A stretch of 29,756 nucleotides of DNA from JBGTCY01 sp041748615 (GTDB lineage: Bacteria; Bacteroidota; Bacteroidia; Chitinophagales; CAIOSU01), in the NCBI GenBank assembly GCA_041748615.1, contig JBGTCY010000241.1, forward strand, positions 1 to 29,756. Direction: 5' to 3'. Below are positions 9,101 to 16,177 of the stretch, in pieces. Both the position numbers and the translations under genes were made by a program. The notes below the pieces were generated by a model. It had not been told where the DNA came from and searched no databases. It saw only the letters and a list, made by a program, of their open reading frames with translations. The number at the start of each line of letters is the position of its first letter. Position 1 is the first letter of the stretch.

Positions 9101-9334
9101 GCAAGTCGTGAGATAATCAATCAATAAATATTCATAATCACAGTTAACCGTGCTGTTGACAATTACCAAATCGCTTTCGCGAATCAGTTGTTTGGTTCGT
9201 TTGAAATCAGAAAGGTTGTCATAAACGGCATGCACACCGTATTTTTCGGCAACATCGAAAATCGCTTTGTTGGAAAGTTCGGCTCCTCCGAGAAAATCAT
9301 CATTAGTATCGTGGAGGAAGGCAGCCTGGAGCAT
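6143..9334 (-). CDS. Three-domain glycosyltransferase: GT4-like + GT9-like + GT4-like
   Basis: This single 1063-residue chain carries three glycosyltransferase modules. Residues 1-305 are a GT-B/GT4-like domain with an EX7E motif at Glu243-Glu251 (EPGGRIAAEAFLSGC). Residues 306-605 resemble ADP-heptose (GT9) transferases, opening with VYKSFGGLGDFLFTLPAI and containing VHPGAGFEAKYWP (447-458) and HVGNDSGMTHLAGAF (520-534). After a helical linker (606-700), residues 701-1060 form a second GT4 domain with GAGIWMRKN-like and MGEGFSITPREALALG (EX7E Glu946-Glu954) motifs. No membrane segment is visible. The reading frame is uninterrupted and all three active-site signatures look intact. It could add three sugars in sequence to one acceptor. 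It is coupled to the downstream GT-A gene and preceded by a small T9SS protein. Sugar specificities are not inferable. Confidence 0.85.
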   Translation of the reverse strand: MLQAAFLHDTNDDFLGGAELSNKAIFDVAEKYGVHAVYDNLSDFKRTKQLIRESDLVIVNSTVNCDYEYLLIDYLTTCGKPYVKWEHDYNFCAKRTALCFVDRKVKGCCDSERFSNYRKLFAHAKLSVFVSPKHYEMHEAIYGAVIQHHLILPPPVDVENICSLPKKKDTVCFVGDLSWKKGGHALVDFANENPHFKIDVYGDNVIGRELPANITLKGKRPNKEILDAMAASEYFFFKPVWPEPGGRIAAEAFLSGCKTITNGNVGFHSNPYYPAYPDEARTEMLNAPALFWEKVKDAITVSEEKMRWKNTLVYKSFGGLGDFLFTLPAIHKIAMVSDKISICAPNAFHGLLKKQLQDYEIFPEDFIEKANHADYDKIIDLSNYPSYRKNESTHKIWFPSYRRLNQHAFRHYLDGVATLHPEIDNSFVRFSYFKSESNSPDKYFTVHPGAGFEAKYWPAYKYGKLIEILLNEFEDLNCQLILGPNDPKADELFEKIPERVSIPKGNLEVIGDLLAGALFHVGNDSGMTHLAGAFNTPTVTIHGPTGPGTWMSFAEHREVIWGKAGVCHIACNYDVAINCSHRICLNSVTPQRVMKHVLKLLQSILPEQENFRYIFNPEATVQQEEFEFLIQLNEKELLVEISENDENRLFENLIANKLSSGNFSESFEKLVDVLIENELLFKIPLLPERFSKNEFRKEIVDVTIVGHVKKRDSIGRQGIVIAEMLEGKFSINGIPTRDPSPEDIASALYKKITRNGTPGKLAIFTDVLQHHQKFTPYKCVPKESTVKICYSMFESSAIPEEWVSVINNRFDAVWLPDKWLTDVYKNSGVEKPLHVLPLACNLKHFLEHPIKKKANEIFTFGITAGIWMRKNIAGVIEAFRMAFPEGNEKVKLKIHSRNGFRGEIRKIENIINDDERIEFFVEGLSDSDYLKFMTSLDAYVFLSMGEGFSITPREALALGLPVILSDNTAHRTICESGLVYAVPTKFEIPGYYEAFGKAYGSFFMPDLEIAAQYMYKIFAQRDKIYNSAQARRAWASQYDVVKMKDQYIEMVREVLTHRLHENS

Positions 9335-9396
9335 GTTTTAAGAAAGTTTGACAACAATACAAATAAGCGCGTTGTCAAAAAAAAAATAAAGTAAGA

Positions 9397-9888
9397 TTAT
9401 TTCACAATCATCAACCTCACCCTTCCAAAACCTTGTTCGGTTTTTACTTGCAGTTCATAAATACCGCGGGCGAGCATGTTTGATTCAAACGCCATGCGGT
9501 TGTCACCATGTTGAAGCAGGAAATTCTTTTGCACGATTGTTTTGCCGGAAAGGTCATTGATAAGGATGGTGGATTGCCCGATGGATTTGGAATTGAACGT
9601 CAACTCGAAATTGCCATCGGATGGGTTTGGCGCGACCACCAACTTAATTGAATCATTTCTAATTTCATTCAATCCGGTTGCATAGCCGTCATCGTAGTAG
9701 CCATCATCATAATATCCGTCATCATAGTAGCCATCGTCATAGTAGCCGTCAGAAAAATATTCATCGCCCGATTCTTCACTTTCTTTTTTTGGTTTTGCAA
9801 CAACCAATCCGAAAACTGAAATACCGGAAGTAACCAGCAATGCGGTTCCAGCTAATTTGATGAATTCACGTCTGTCTTTGTTTTTCAT
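9397..9888 (-). CDS. Small Tat-exported T9SS protein with DGYYD repeats
   Basis: This 163-residue protein has three parts. The N-terminus MKNKDRREFIKLAGTALLVT has a twin-arginine (RRxFIK) motif followed by a hydrophobic stretch to about residue 31, suggesting Tat export. Residues 32-80 are an acidic, Tyr-rich segment with four DGYYD units plus a DGYA remnant (47-70). Residues 83-163 (LVVAPNPSDGNFELTF...RVRLMIVK) are a type A T9SS sorting domain, which in known systems directs outer-membrane crossing and surface attachment. The mature non-CTD part is thus only ~50 residues. T9SS cargo normally uses Sec, so a Tat-like leader is notable. It lies between two glycosyltransferase genes and may be a surface target of that island; its function is unknown. 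Confidence 0.75.
   Translation of the reverse strand: MKNKDRREFIKLAGTALLVTSGISVFGLVVAKPKKESEESGDEYFSDGYYDDGYYDDGYYDDGYYDDGYATGLNEIRNDSIKLVVAPNPSDGNFELTFNSKSIGQSTILINDLSGKTIVQKNFLLQHGDNRMAFESNMLARGIYELQVKTEQGFGRVRLMIVK
9679..9750 (-). repeat. 15-bp in-frame tandem repeats encoding DGYYD
   Basis: About 4.6 copies of a 15-bp unit encode residues 47-70 of the Tat/T9SS protein. Copies differ mainly at synonymous third positions (for example gtagtagcc/ataatatcc on the plus strand), so the protein repeat is better conserved than the DNA. This argues for selection on the peptide rather than a very recent slippage event. Confidence 0.85.
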
Positions 9889-9950
9889 AGTTCGCTAAAT
9901 TAATAATAATTTTTAAAAATGACAATGTGTGTCCGGATAGGCGAAAGTTG

Positions 9951-11411
9951 TTATTTCCCTTTAATTTTATCTGCCCAGTATTTCAATGATAGACCGTTTC
10001 TGCCGATATGTTTCAACCTCTCAGCTTCAGAAAGCAAGAAGGATATTGAAATGTCATTCCACGATGGCAATATGATGACCGGAAAGTCCTTGTAAAGAAA
10101 ATCAAGCGTAGAACTCTTTACCACCGGCATGCATCCCAATGCCAGTGCCTCGTAAGTGCGGAAGCAATCAAGTCCGGTTCCGTGCGGAGAGATGATGAAT
10201 TTGTATTCAGACATTTTTTTCCAAGTATCCAAACGATTCAACGGGTGAGGCAACACATCGTTATAGTCTGCATTTTTCAGCGCCTCATTCGCCAAAAACC
10301 TGTCGCGCTGATGCCGATGGCGATACATTTTGAATCCGTAAAAAGAAAATGACCGATTCAGCCTTTCCTCAAACGGCTTGGAGGCTGTTGCTACTTCCAG
10401 CATTTGAGCATTTTGTTCTTCAGGCGAAGCTTTCGGACCCCACTGTGTTTCGCTTTCCGCTAATCGGTGATAATCCAATCCCAACGGGATAGGATGTACA
10501 AAACTGTCTTCTGACGGCAAATCGTAATTCTGGGTGAACCACTGTGAAACTGCCGGTGATCTGGAAAAAATCGTGTTGTAATCAAGCCTGTCAATCGCAG
10601 ATATTTCACGTGGCGAGCTGGTATCAGCAGCGCCCGTAACAAGCGTGATGTTGATGTTATCCTTTTCCAACCTTGGTAAAACGTGCGTTATAAAGTTGAG
10701 CAATGCATTAGTGATAACATAAACGGAGTCCCCGTTTTTGATGTTTAGATAATCCGCTGGATCCAAATAACGCGTGTTGGAAATAATTTCTGCCGGACGT
10801 ACTTCGCAGGAAGCCGCGATGCCGCGGGAAGAAACAAGCATGTCAGGCTTCATTTCCGAGATGGCTTTTACAAGATGGGTTGTATCAGCAATACCTTCTG
10901 CCATCCTGTAGTAATGCAGGGCATATACTCCTTTCATCAGCATGATTTTGCGTCCCGACTTCAGTACTCGTGATGAAAAGTCATTGTCAACCCCTAACAT
11001 TCCTTCAGTAGTAAAACCGCCAATTTCTTTCCACACTGATTTCTTAAAAATCATACAATAACCTGAGATCATTTGATTTATTTCCTTCAGGTCATACTTG
11101 TGTTCGTCATACAAATGCAAGGCGGTCATCCGGTGCCTGATGATATCACGCTCTTCAAACATATCGGATACAATCTGTACTTTCGATTGCACTCGGTTAG
11201 TGTAAGTCGTAAACATTCCGACATCCGGATTCCTCTCGATAATTTCTTGTATTAAATGCAAATATCTCGGAGTAAGTATCATGACATCACCATCGCACAG
11301 GAATATCCAGTCATCATCTTTCGGAACAAGCCCAATGTATTCATTATATGCTTGCCCGAGGTTTCCTTCCAAGCTATAGGGTACGAATTGCCATATTCTG
11401 AAAGGTTTCAC
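9951..11411 (-). CDS. Bifunctional glycosyltransferase: GT2-like domain fused to exostosin-like (GT47) domain
   Basis: The N-terminal ~180 residues are GT-A/GT2-like: NLGQAYNEYIGLVPKDDDWIFLCDGDVMIL contains the DxD metal motif (DGD, 40-42), and GVDNDFSSRVLKSGRKI supplies the later acidic patch. The C-terminal ~260 residues resemble exostosin/GT47 proteins, with the nucleotide-binding segment FIISPHGTGLDCFRTYEALALGCMPVV (about 405-431; His410, Glu421). The start is GTG at 11411; the frame stays open about 22 codons further but offers no ATG, GTG or TTG, and the GT2 fold starts close to this point. No membrane segment is seen. It begins the glycosylation island, 154 bp downstream of sucA, and could build two linkages in one glycan. 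Specificity is unknown. Confidence 0.78.
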   Translation of the reverse strand: MKPFRIWQFVPYSLEGNLGQAYNEYIGLVPKDDDWIFLCDGDVMILTPRYLHLIQEIIERNPDVGMFTTYTNRVQSKVQIVSDMFEERDIIRHRMTALHLYDEHKYDLKEINQMISGYCMIFKKSVWKEIGGFTTEGMLGVDNDFSSRVLKSGRKIMLMKGVYALHYYRMAEGIADTTHLVKAISEMKPDMLVSSRGIAASCEVRPAEIISNTRYLDPADYLNIKNGDSVYVITNALLNFITHVLPRLEKDNINITLVTGAADTSSPREISAIDRLDYNTIFSRSPAVSQWFTQNYDLPSEDSFVHPIPLGLDYHRLAESETQWGPKASPEEQNAQMLEVATASKPFEERLNRSFSFYGFKMYRHRHQRDRFLANEALKNADYNDVLPHPLNRLDTWKKMSEYKFIISPHGTGLDCFRTYEALALGCMPVVKSSTLDFLYKDFPVIILPSWNDISISFLLSEAERLKHIGRNGLSLKYWADKIKGK

Positions 11412-11565
11412 GTTTTTAAGCCATTTAAGGAAGTCGTTTTTTTTCCTTTTGCTAAAGGTGAATTTTCACACTCACCCCTTTTACTACAGAAGGAAGTTGT
11501 GGTGGTAGAATTTTTTAGAACTGTTTTTATTTATTCCTCTCTCATCAAATCAACAAATTACCGAA

Positions 11566-14265
11566 TTAAGAAAACGCCTCTTTCACTATCTGCTCCTGCA
11601 CTTCATAATGTATTTTTTGGTACCCTGTTGCAGGTGAAGCGCTGTTTTTGCGAGAAATCACATCCAACTGCACCGTGCGATAGCAACTCAGCATATAGAC
11701 CCATGCGCCCATATTTGACGGCTCTTCCTGCACCCAAAAGAATTTTGCCTTTTTGTATTTTTCCACGATGCCTTCAAGTTGCTTAAAGTTGAGCGGGTAA
11801 AGTTGTTCAAGCCTTACGATTGCCACATCTTTTCGCTTCTCTCTTTCCTGGTATTCCAGCAAATCATAATAAATCTTTCCGGAGCACAGAAGTACCTTTT
11901 TTACTTTTTTCACATCCACATAATCGTCATCCATGATTTCTTTGAATCCTCCTTTCAGAAAATCTTCAGCCGGTGAAACACATTTTGCATGACGCAACAA
12001 TGACTTGGGCGTCATCACCACCAATGGTTTGCGGAATTCCCAGGCTAATTGTCTTCTCAGCAAATGGAAAAAATTCGCGGGTGTGGTGCAGTTCGCAACT
12101 ACGATGTTGAACTCAGCGCTCATTTGCAGAAACCGTTCTAATCTCGCGCTTGAGTGTTCGGGTCCCTGTCCTTCATATCCGTGGGGCAACAACATGACCA
12201 ACCCGCTCATCCGCTGCCACTTCGATTCAGAAGGTGTAATAAACTGGTCAATGATGGTTTGAGCGCCATTGGCGAAATCACCAAACTGCGCTTCCCAGAT
12301 GTTCAGCATGGTGGGTGTTGCCATCGAATAACCGAACTCAAACCCCAGCACTCCGAATTCCGAAAGGAACGAATTGAATATCCTGAATTTGCCTTGCTTG
12401 TTGTCAAGATTCGAAAGTCTGCTGTAAGGTGCATTAGTATCTTCATCGCGAAGCACTGAATGGCGGTGTGAAAATGTGCCGCGTCTGATGTCCTGACCGC
12501 TCATGCGAATATCTTTTCCTTCCAGCAGAATGGAGGCATAGGCGAGCAACTCAGCCAGCGCCCAGTCCAACTCGCCTTTGTCAATCATTTTTTGCTGCTG
12601 CTCCAATAATTTTTTCACTTTCACCAACGGCTTCAATTCTTTCGGATAGGACATGATGCCTTTCAGCGATTTCTCCATCATGCGTTTGGTGATGAAGGTG
12701 TCGGGAGATTGTTCAAAATCTTCCGGTTTCGACCTGCGCAATGCTTTCCACGCGAGTTCAGGCTCCTGGTATTTGTAAGGCAGCGGCTTTTGCTTCACTT
12801 CATTGAGCCTGTCTTGCAACGTCTGCCAGAAATCTTTATCCATATTTTTAGCAAGCTCCGCTTCTATGCTGCCGGACTCCACTAATTTATTCACATAGAT
12901 TTCACGTGGACTGGGATGTTTGCTGATGATATTGTACAACTGCGGTTGCGTGAAACGCGGTTCATCGCCTTCATTATGTCCGTATTTACGATAGCAGACC
13001 ATGTCCACAAACACATCGGAATTAAAATGCTGTCTGAAAGCGGTCGCGAGTTCTACCGCGTAAACTACCGCTTCCACATCATCGCCATTCACATGAAATA
13101 CGGGCGCTTCGACCATCGCGGCTATGCTGGTGCAATAGTTGGATGAGCGCGCCTCATCAAAATCCGTGGTGAACCCGATTTGGTTGTTGATGACAAAATG
13201 AATCGTGCCGCCAGTCGTATATCCCTGAAGTTGAGACATCTGCAGAGTTTCATACACGACACCTTGTCCGGGAAGGGATGCGTCTCCATGAATGAGGATG
13301 GGCAGAATTTTATCAAAATCCGAATTGTAAACAATGTCCGCTTTCGCGCGGGCGAAACCTTCCACCACGGGATTCACTGCTTCAAGGTGCGAAGGGTTTG
13401 GCACTAATTTCAGGTCAACAATTTTTTCCGACTCCGATGTGATTTGAGAGGAATATCCCAGGTGATATTTCACATCACCGTCACCCATTGTCAAATCCGG
13501 TTGTACATTGCCTTCAAATTCGCTGAAAATCTGCTCATAAGTTTTACCCAAAATGTTTGTCAGCACATTCAGTCTTCCCCGGTGCGCCATTCCGATGACA
13601 ACTTCCTGCACGCCTAATTCCGCGCCTTTTTGAATAATCGCGTCTAAAGCCGGAATCGTGGACTCACCGCCCTCCAACGAAAATCGTTTTTGACCGATGT
13701 ATTTAGTGTGCAAAAACTTTTCCAGCACAGCGCTTTCATTCAGTTTTTTCAAAATACGTTTTTTCTTTTCCAACGACAACTGCATCTCGCCCCCGTCTTT
13801 TTCGATACGTTCTTTCAGCCAATTATATTTATCGGTGTCGTTGATATATCCGAATTCAAAACCAATCGAACGGCAATAAATCGTCTTGAGTTTTGACAAG
13901 ATGTTTTCGAGAGTCGGCTCTTTCAGTCCTAATTCTTTTCCGGCAATAAAAGATTTTTTCAGATGCGCATCCGACAATCCGAAATGCTGCAAATCAATGT
14001 TCGGTTTGCGGTCAATACGCTCGCGGATGGGGTTGGTTTTTGAAACTAAATGCGCTCTGTTGCGATAAGCCTGAATGAGGCTCCACACTTTCAGTTCATC
14101 TGGCGAAACGGATGCGCCATTGGTGGAATGCAATGAAACAGCAAAGTCAAAACCCTCGAAAAAGCGTTTCCACTCTTCATCAACCGATTTGGGATTATTT
14201 TTAAAATCGCTGTACAGGGATTCAATGTAGGCGGGGTGGGCATTCGAGATGTAAGTCGCTTCCAT
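11566..14265 (-). CDS. sucA: 2-oxoglutarate dehydrogenase E1 component
   Basis: This thiamine-diphosphate enzyme decarboxylates 2-oxoglutarate and passes succinyl to the E2 lipoyl arm. I start it at the ATG at 14265 (MEATYISNAHPAYIESLYSDFKNNP), giving 899 residues, the usual E1o length. The longer frame to 14388 runs into a palindromic repeat and adds non-family sequence. Recognisable blocks (899-residue numbering) are the N-terminal E1-binding helix, VIGMAHRGRLNVL (from about 223), HGDASLPGQGVVYE (from 326), INNQIGFTT, NGDDVEAVVYAVE (ThDP/Mg binding), CYRKYGHNEGDEPRFTQP, and LPHGYEGQGPEHSSARLERFL in the C-terminal half. All look intact. Its E2 partner sucB lies 6.8 kb downstream rather than adjacent. 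Confidence 0.97.
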   Translation of the reverse strand: MEATYISNAHPAYIESLYSDFKNNPKSVDEEWKRFFEGFDFAVSLHSTNGASVSPDELKVWSLIQAYRNRAHLVSKTNPIRERIDRKPNIDLQHFGLSDAHLKKSFIAGKELGLKEPTLENILSKLKTIYCRSIGFEFGYINDTDKYNWLKERIEKDGGEMQLSLEKKKRILKKLNESAVLEKFLHTKYIGQKRFSLEGGESTIPALDAIIQKGAELGVQEVVIGMAHRGRLNVLTNILGKTYEQIFSEFEGNVQPDLTMGDGDVKYHLGYSSQITSESEKIVDLKLVPNPSHLEAVNPVVEGFARAKADIVYNSDFDKILPILIHGDASLPGQGVVYETLQMSQLQGYTTGGTIHFVINNQIGFTTDFDEARSSNYCTSIAAMVEAPVFHVNGDDVEAVVYAVELATAFRQHFNSDVFVDMVCYRKYGHNEGDEPRFTQPQLYNIISKHPSPREIYVNKLVESGSIEAELAKNMDKDFWQTLQDRLNEVKQKPLPYKYQEPELAWKALRRSKPEDFEQSPDTFITKRMMEKSLKGIMSYPKELKPLVKVKKLLEQQQKMIDKGELDWALAELLAYASILLEGKDIRMSGQDIRRGTFSHRHSVLRDEDTNAPYSRLSNLDNKQGKFRIFNSFLSEFGVLGFEFGYSMATPTMLNIWEAQFGDFANGAQTIIDQFITPSESKWQRMSGLVMLLPHGYEGQGPEHSSARLERFLQMSAEFNIVVANCTTPANFFHLLRRQLAWEFRKPLVVMTPKSLLRHAKCVSPAEDFLKGGFKEIMDDDYVDVKKVKKVLLCSGKIYYDLLEYQEREKRKDVAIVRLEQLYPLNFKQLEGIVEKYKKAKFFWVQEEPSNMGAWVYMLSCYRTVQLDVISRKNSASPATGYQKIHYEVQEQIVKEAFS

Positions 14266-14337
14266 GCAGGTTTTCTTTCTGCAAATATCGGAGATTTCTA
14301 AATGAATGCAGTTCTTTGAAAAACTAATAAAACGAAC

Positions 14338-14435
14338 GTCATTGCGAGGGAATATTTTTGTTCTGAGCGTAGGGCATTCCCGAAGCAATCCCCTTAATCA
14401 GGAGATTGCTTCATACGTTCCTCACTCGCAATGAC
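14338..14435. repeat. Palindromic dispersed-repeat element with nested inverted repeats
   Basis: The outer arms GTCATTGCGAG (14338-14348) and CTCGCAATGAC (14425-14435) are perfect complements. Inner arms GAAGCAATC (14382-14390) and GATTGCTTC (14404-14412) are also perfect. The motif set 'cattgcgagg...gaagcaatc...ggagattgcttc' belongs to a type of imperfect palindrome I recognise as scattered through many bacterial genomes. The right arm lies inside the 3' end of the next gene and encodes its last residues. Confidence 0.8.
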
Positions 14436-14916
14436 GAGAGACATTTCGTCCATGAATAATTTTAAAAGTTCCTTCTTCAAAATACTTTTTCTTTCCTTCT
14501 TCTGTCAGGGCAAATTCAAAAGGCAGATACAAAGAAGTATTTTCTACATCGCTTATTTTAAATTCTTGTGATTTCAAAAGTTCAAAGCATCTGTTAATAA
14601 TTATTTTGAAAAACTTATCCGTCACTCCAATAAAAGATGATTCGACTATTTGCCCATTATTGTCAAGCAGAATTTTTATAATAAATTCACCTTCAATTTC
14701 ATTTTGAATGATTATATCCGGGTATTGTATATTTTCCAGTATCAATTTTATCATTGCTTCCTCGCCTCCTATCATGATTGGATATGAATTCAAATTTGAA
14801 ATGCTAATCGTTGTGTCCGCGAGAAGTTGTCCTGTTGAATTAAAGAACTTACTCTCTTGAGAAAACACTTCAAAGAGAAGAAACAAGATTATCAATATTA
14901 TTAGGCATAACCTCAT
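14422..14916 (-). CDS. Secreted TonB-C-domain-like hypothetical protein with repeat-derived C-terminus
   Basis: The 164-residue protein starts with a clear signal peptide (MRLCLIILIILFLLFEVFSQ). The segment IQYPDIIIQNEIEGEFIIKILLDNNGQIVESSFIG...FFKIIINRCFELLKSQEFK has the beta-alpha-beta layout and 'YP...I.G.......D..G.i' spacing of the TonB C-terminal domain, often found in small periplasmic Bacteroidota proteins. There is no membrane anchor plus proline-rich arm, so it is not a full energy transducer. The final residues VSRHCE and the stop are encoded by the right arm of the palindromic element at 14338-14435, implying that the original 3' end was replaced. It sits between sucA and punA on the same strand. 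Function unknown. Confidence 0.65.
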   Translation of the reverse strand: MRLCLIILIILFLLFEVFSQESKFFNSTGQLLADTTISISNLNSYPIMIGGEEAMIKLILENIQYPDIIIQNEIEGEFIIKILLDNNGQIVESSFIGVTDKFFKIIINRCFELLKSQEFKISDVENTSLYLPFEFALTEEGKKKYFEEGTFKIIHGRNVSRHCE

Positions 14917-14953
14917 AGAGTATTCGCAAGTTAAATTACCTCAAACATGACTA

Positions 14954-15778
14954 TCATAATCCCCCCAATAACTCCGTAATGATTTTCGTCATTTTCGGTT
15001 CGGTCGTTTTCGCTACGCGAATCACATCCTCCAGCGATGTTTCCTGAATCGCTTCCATCGGGTAGCCCATGTCGGTGATAATGGAAACCGCGAACACGCG
15101 CATATTCATGTGGCGGGCGACTATCACTTCAGGCACGGTGGACATGCCCACCGCGTCCGCGCCTATCACATGCAGGTAATTATATTCAGCCGGTGTTTCA
15201 AGACAGGGACCCTGAATCGCGGCATACACACCCGCGTGACAGGAGATGCCGTTTTTTTTCGCGATTTGCAATCCCTTTTCAACTAATTTTTTATCATACG
15301 TATGCAGCATATCCGGAAAACGCGGACCAAGCGTATCATAATTTCTGCCGCGCAGCGGATGTTCCGGCAGCAGGTTGATGTGGTCTCTCAAAATCATCAC
15401 ATCACCGGTTTTGTAATGCTCATTCAGCCCGCCTGCCGCGTTGGAGATAAACAGCGTCTCAATGCCCAGCGCCTTCATCACGCGCACCGGAAAAGTGAGT
15501 TCCTTCATCGTGTAGCCTTCATAATAGTGAAAGCGCCCCTGCATCGCCACAATCTTTTTTCCGCTTAACTCACCGAAAATCAGTTTTCCGCTGTGACTCT
15601 CTACAGTTGAAACTGGAAAATTCGGAATGTCTTCGTACGGCAGTTCATATTCTTTTTTGATTTCACCCGCCAAATTTCCCAGCCCGGTTCCGAGAATAAT
15701 TCCAATCTCCGGTTTGAATTTCGTTTCGGCTGCGATGTAATTTTTTGTTTCTTCAATTTTTTCCAAATAATCTTTCAT
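14954..15778 (-). CDS. punA: Purine nucleoside phosphorylase (trimeric PNP family)
   Basis: It cleaves purine ribonucleosides and deoxyribonucleosides with phosphate to free base plus (deoxy)ribose-1-phosphate in purine salvage. The 274-residue length is typical. Family motifs are ILGTGLG (28-34, phosphate loop), ESHSGKL (His62), MQGRFHYYEGY (Arg82, His84), SNAAGG (112-117), QGPCLETPAEY (Glu194, base contact), GMSTVPEVIVARH (211-223) and VSIITDMGY (231-239). In the last block Asp236 aligns with human Asn243, the residue that favours 6-oxopurines, so substrate range may be broader. The preceding minus-strand gene is lpxK, separated by a 400-bp palindrome-rich gap. Confidence 0.95.
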   Translation of the reverse strand: MKDYLEKIEETKNYIAAETKFKPEIGIILGTGLGNLAGEIKKEYELPYEDIPNFPVSTVESHSGKLIFGELSGKKIVAMQGRFHYYEGYTMKELTFPVRVMKALGIETLFISNAAGGLNEHYKTGDVMILRDHINLLPEHPLRGRNYDTLGPRFPDMLHTYDKKLVEKGLQIAKKNGISCHAGVYAAIQGPCLETPAEYNYLHVIGADAVGMSTVPEVIVARHMNMRVFAVSIITDMGYPMEAIQETSLEDVIRVAKTTEPKMTKIITELLGGL

Positions 15779-15984
15779 CGTTTAAATTTTATAATGACTT
15801 CAGGCAAAATGCCGAAAGCCAAATGTTTGAAAATAAGGATTCAAATATCAGCAATGTTTTTGGCGCTTGTTTCATACGTTCATGTCTTTCTTTGATTGGC
15901 AGCGTTGCGCGATGTTGGTTTTTTACCTTCGGGCAAGCTGCTCACGCTCATTTTCCGGTGAATGAAATAAAGAGGCAATCCCTT

Positions 15985-16160
15985 TCAGCCCAAGGCTGGC
16001 TAATGCTACACACTCGCCAGAGGCGAGCGTGAGCAAATCGCCTCGCCCACGCTCGCCTCGCCTCTGGCGGGTGTGAGCTATTTAAGCAGCATCCTGCCGA
16101 AAGATAAAATTCAGCAAAGCTCTTTCAGCCGGAGGCTGATGAATCACTCACGCGAGCGAA
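15985..16160. repeat. Cluster of palindromes in the 399-bp punA-lpxK gap
   Basis: No gene is supported between 15779 and 16177. The gap instead contains a large hairpin: CACACTCGCCAGAGGCGAG (16009-16027) pairs with CTCGCCTCTGGCGGGTGTG (16057-16075) with one mismatch, and inner arms GCGAGCGTG/CACGCTCGC extend the stem. Two smaller CAGCC...GGCTG hairpins follow the same 'tttcagcc-n-ggctg' pattern, one on either side (about 15984-15998 and 16121-16138). The GC-rich CGCC/GGCG content contrasts with the AT-rich flank at 15779-15880, where I see nothing further. It looks like nested insertions of short palindromic repeats. Confidence 0.75.
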
Positions 16161-16177
16161 GGCTAACATCCAAAATC

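Noticed and set aside
9679..9750. Regular 15-bp repeats that could be mistaken for a small CRISPR or VNTR array
   Set aside because: There are no spacers; the repeats are contiguous, in frame and encode DGYYD within a complete T9SS protein.
14266..14388. N-terminal extension of sucA by 41 residues
   Set aside because: The added sequence is not E1-like and runs through the palindromic repeat; the ATG at 14265 gives the family N-terminus.
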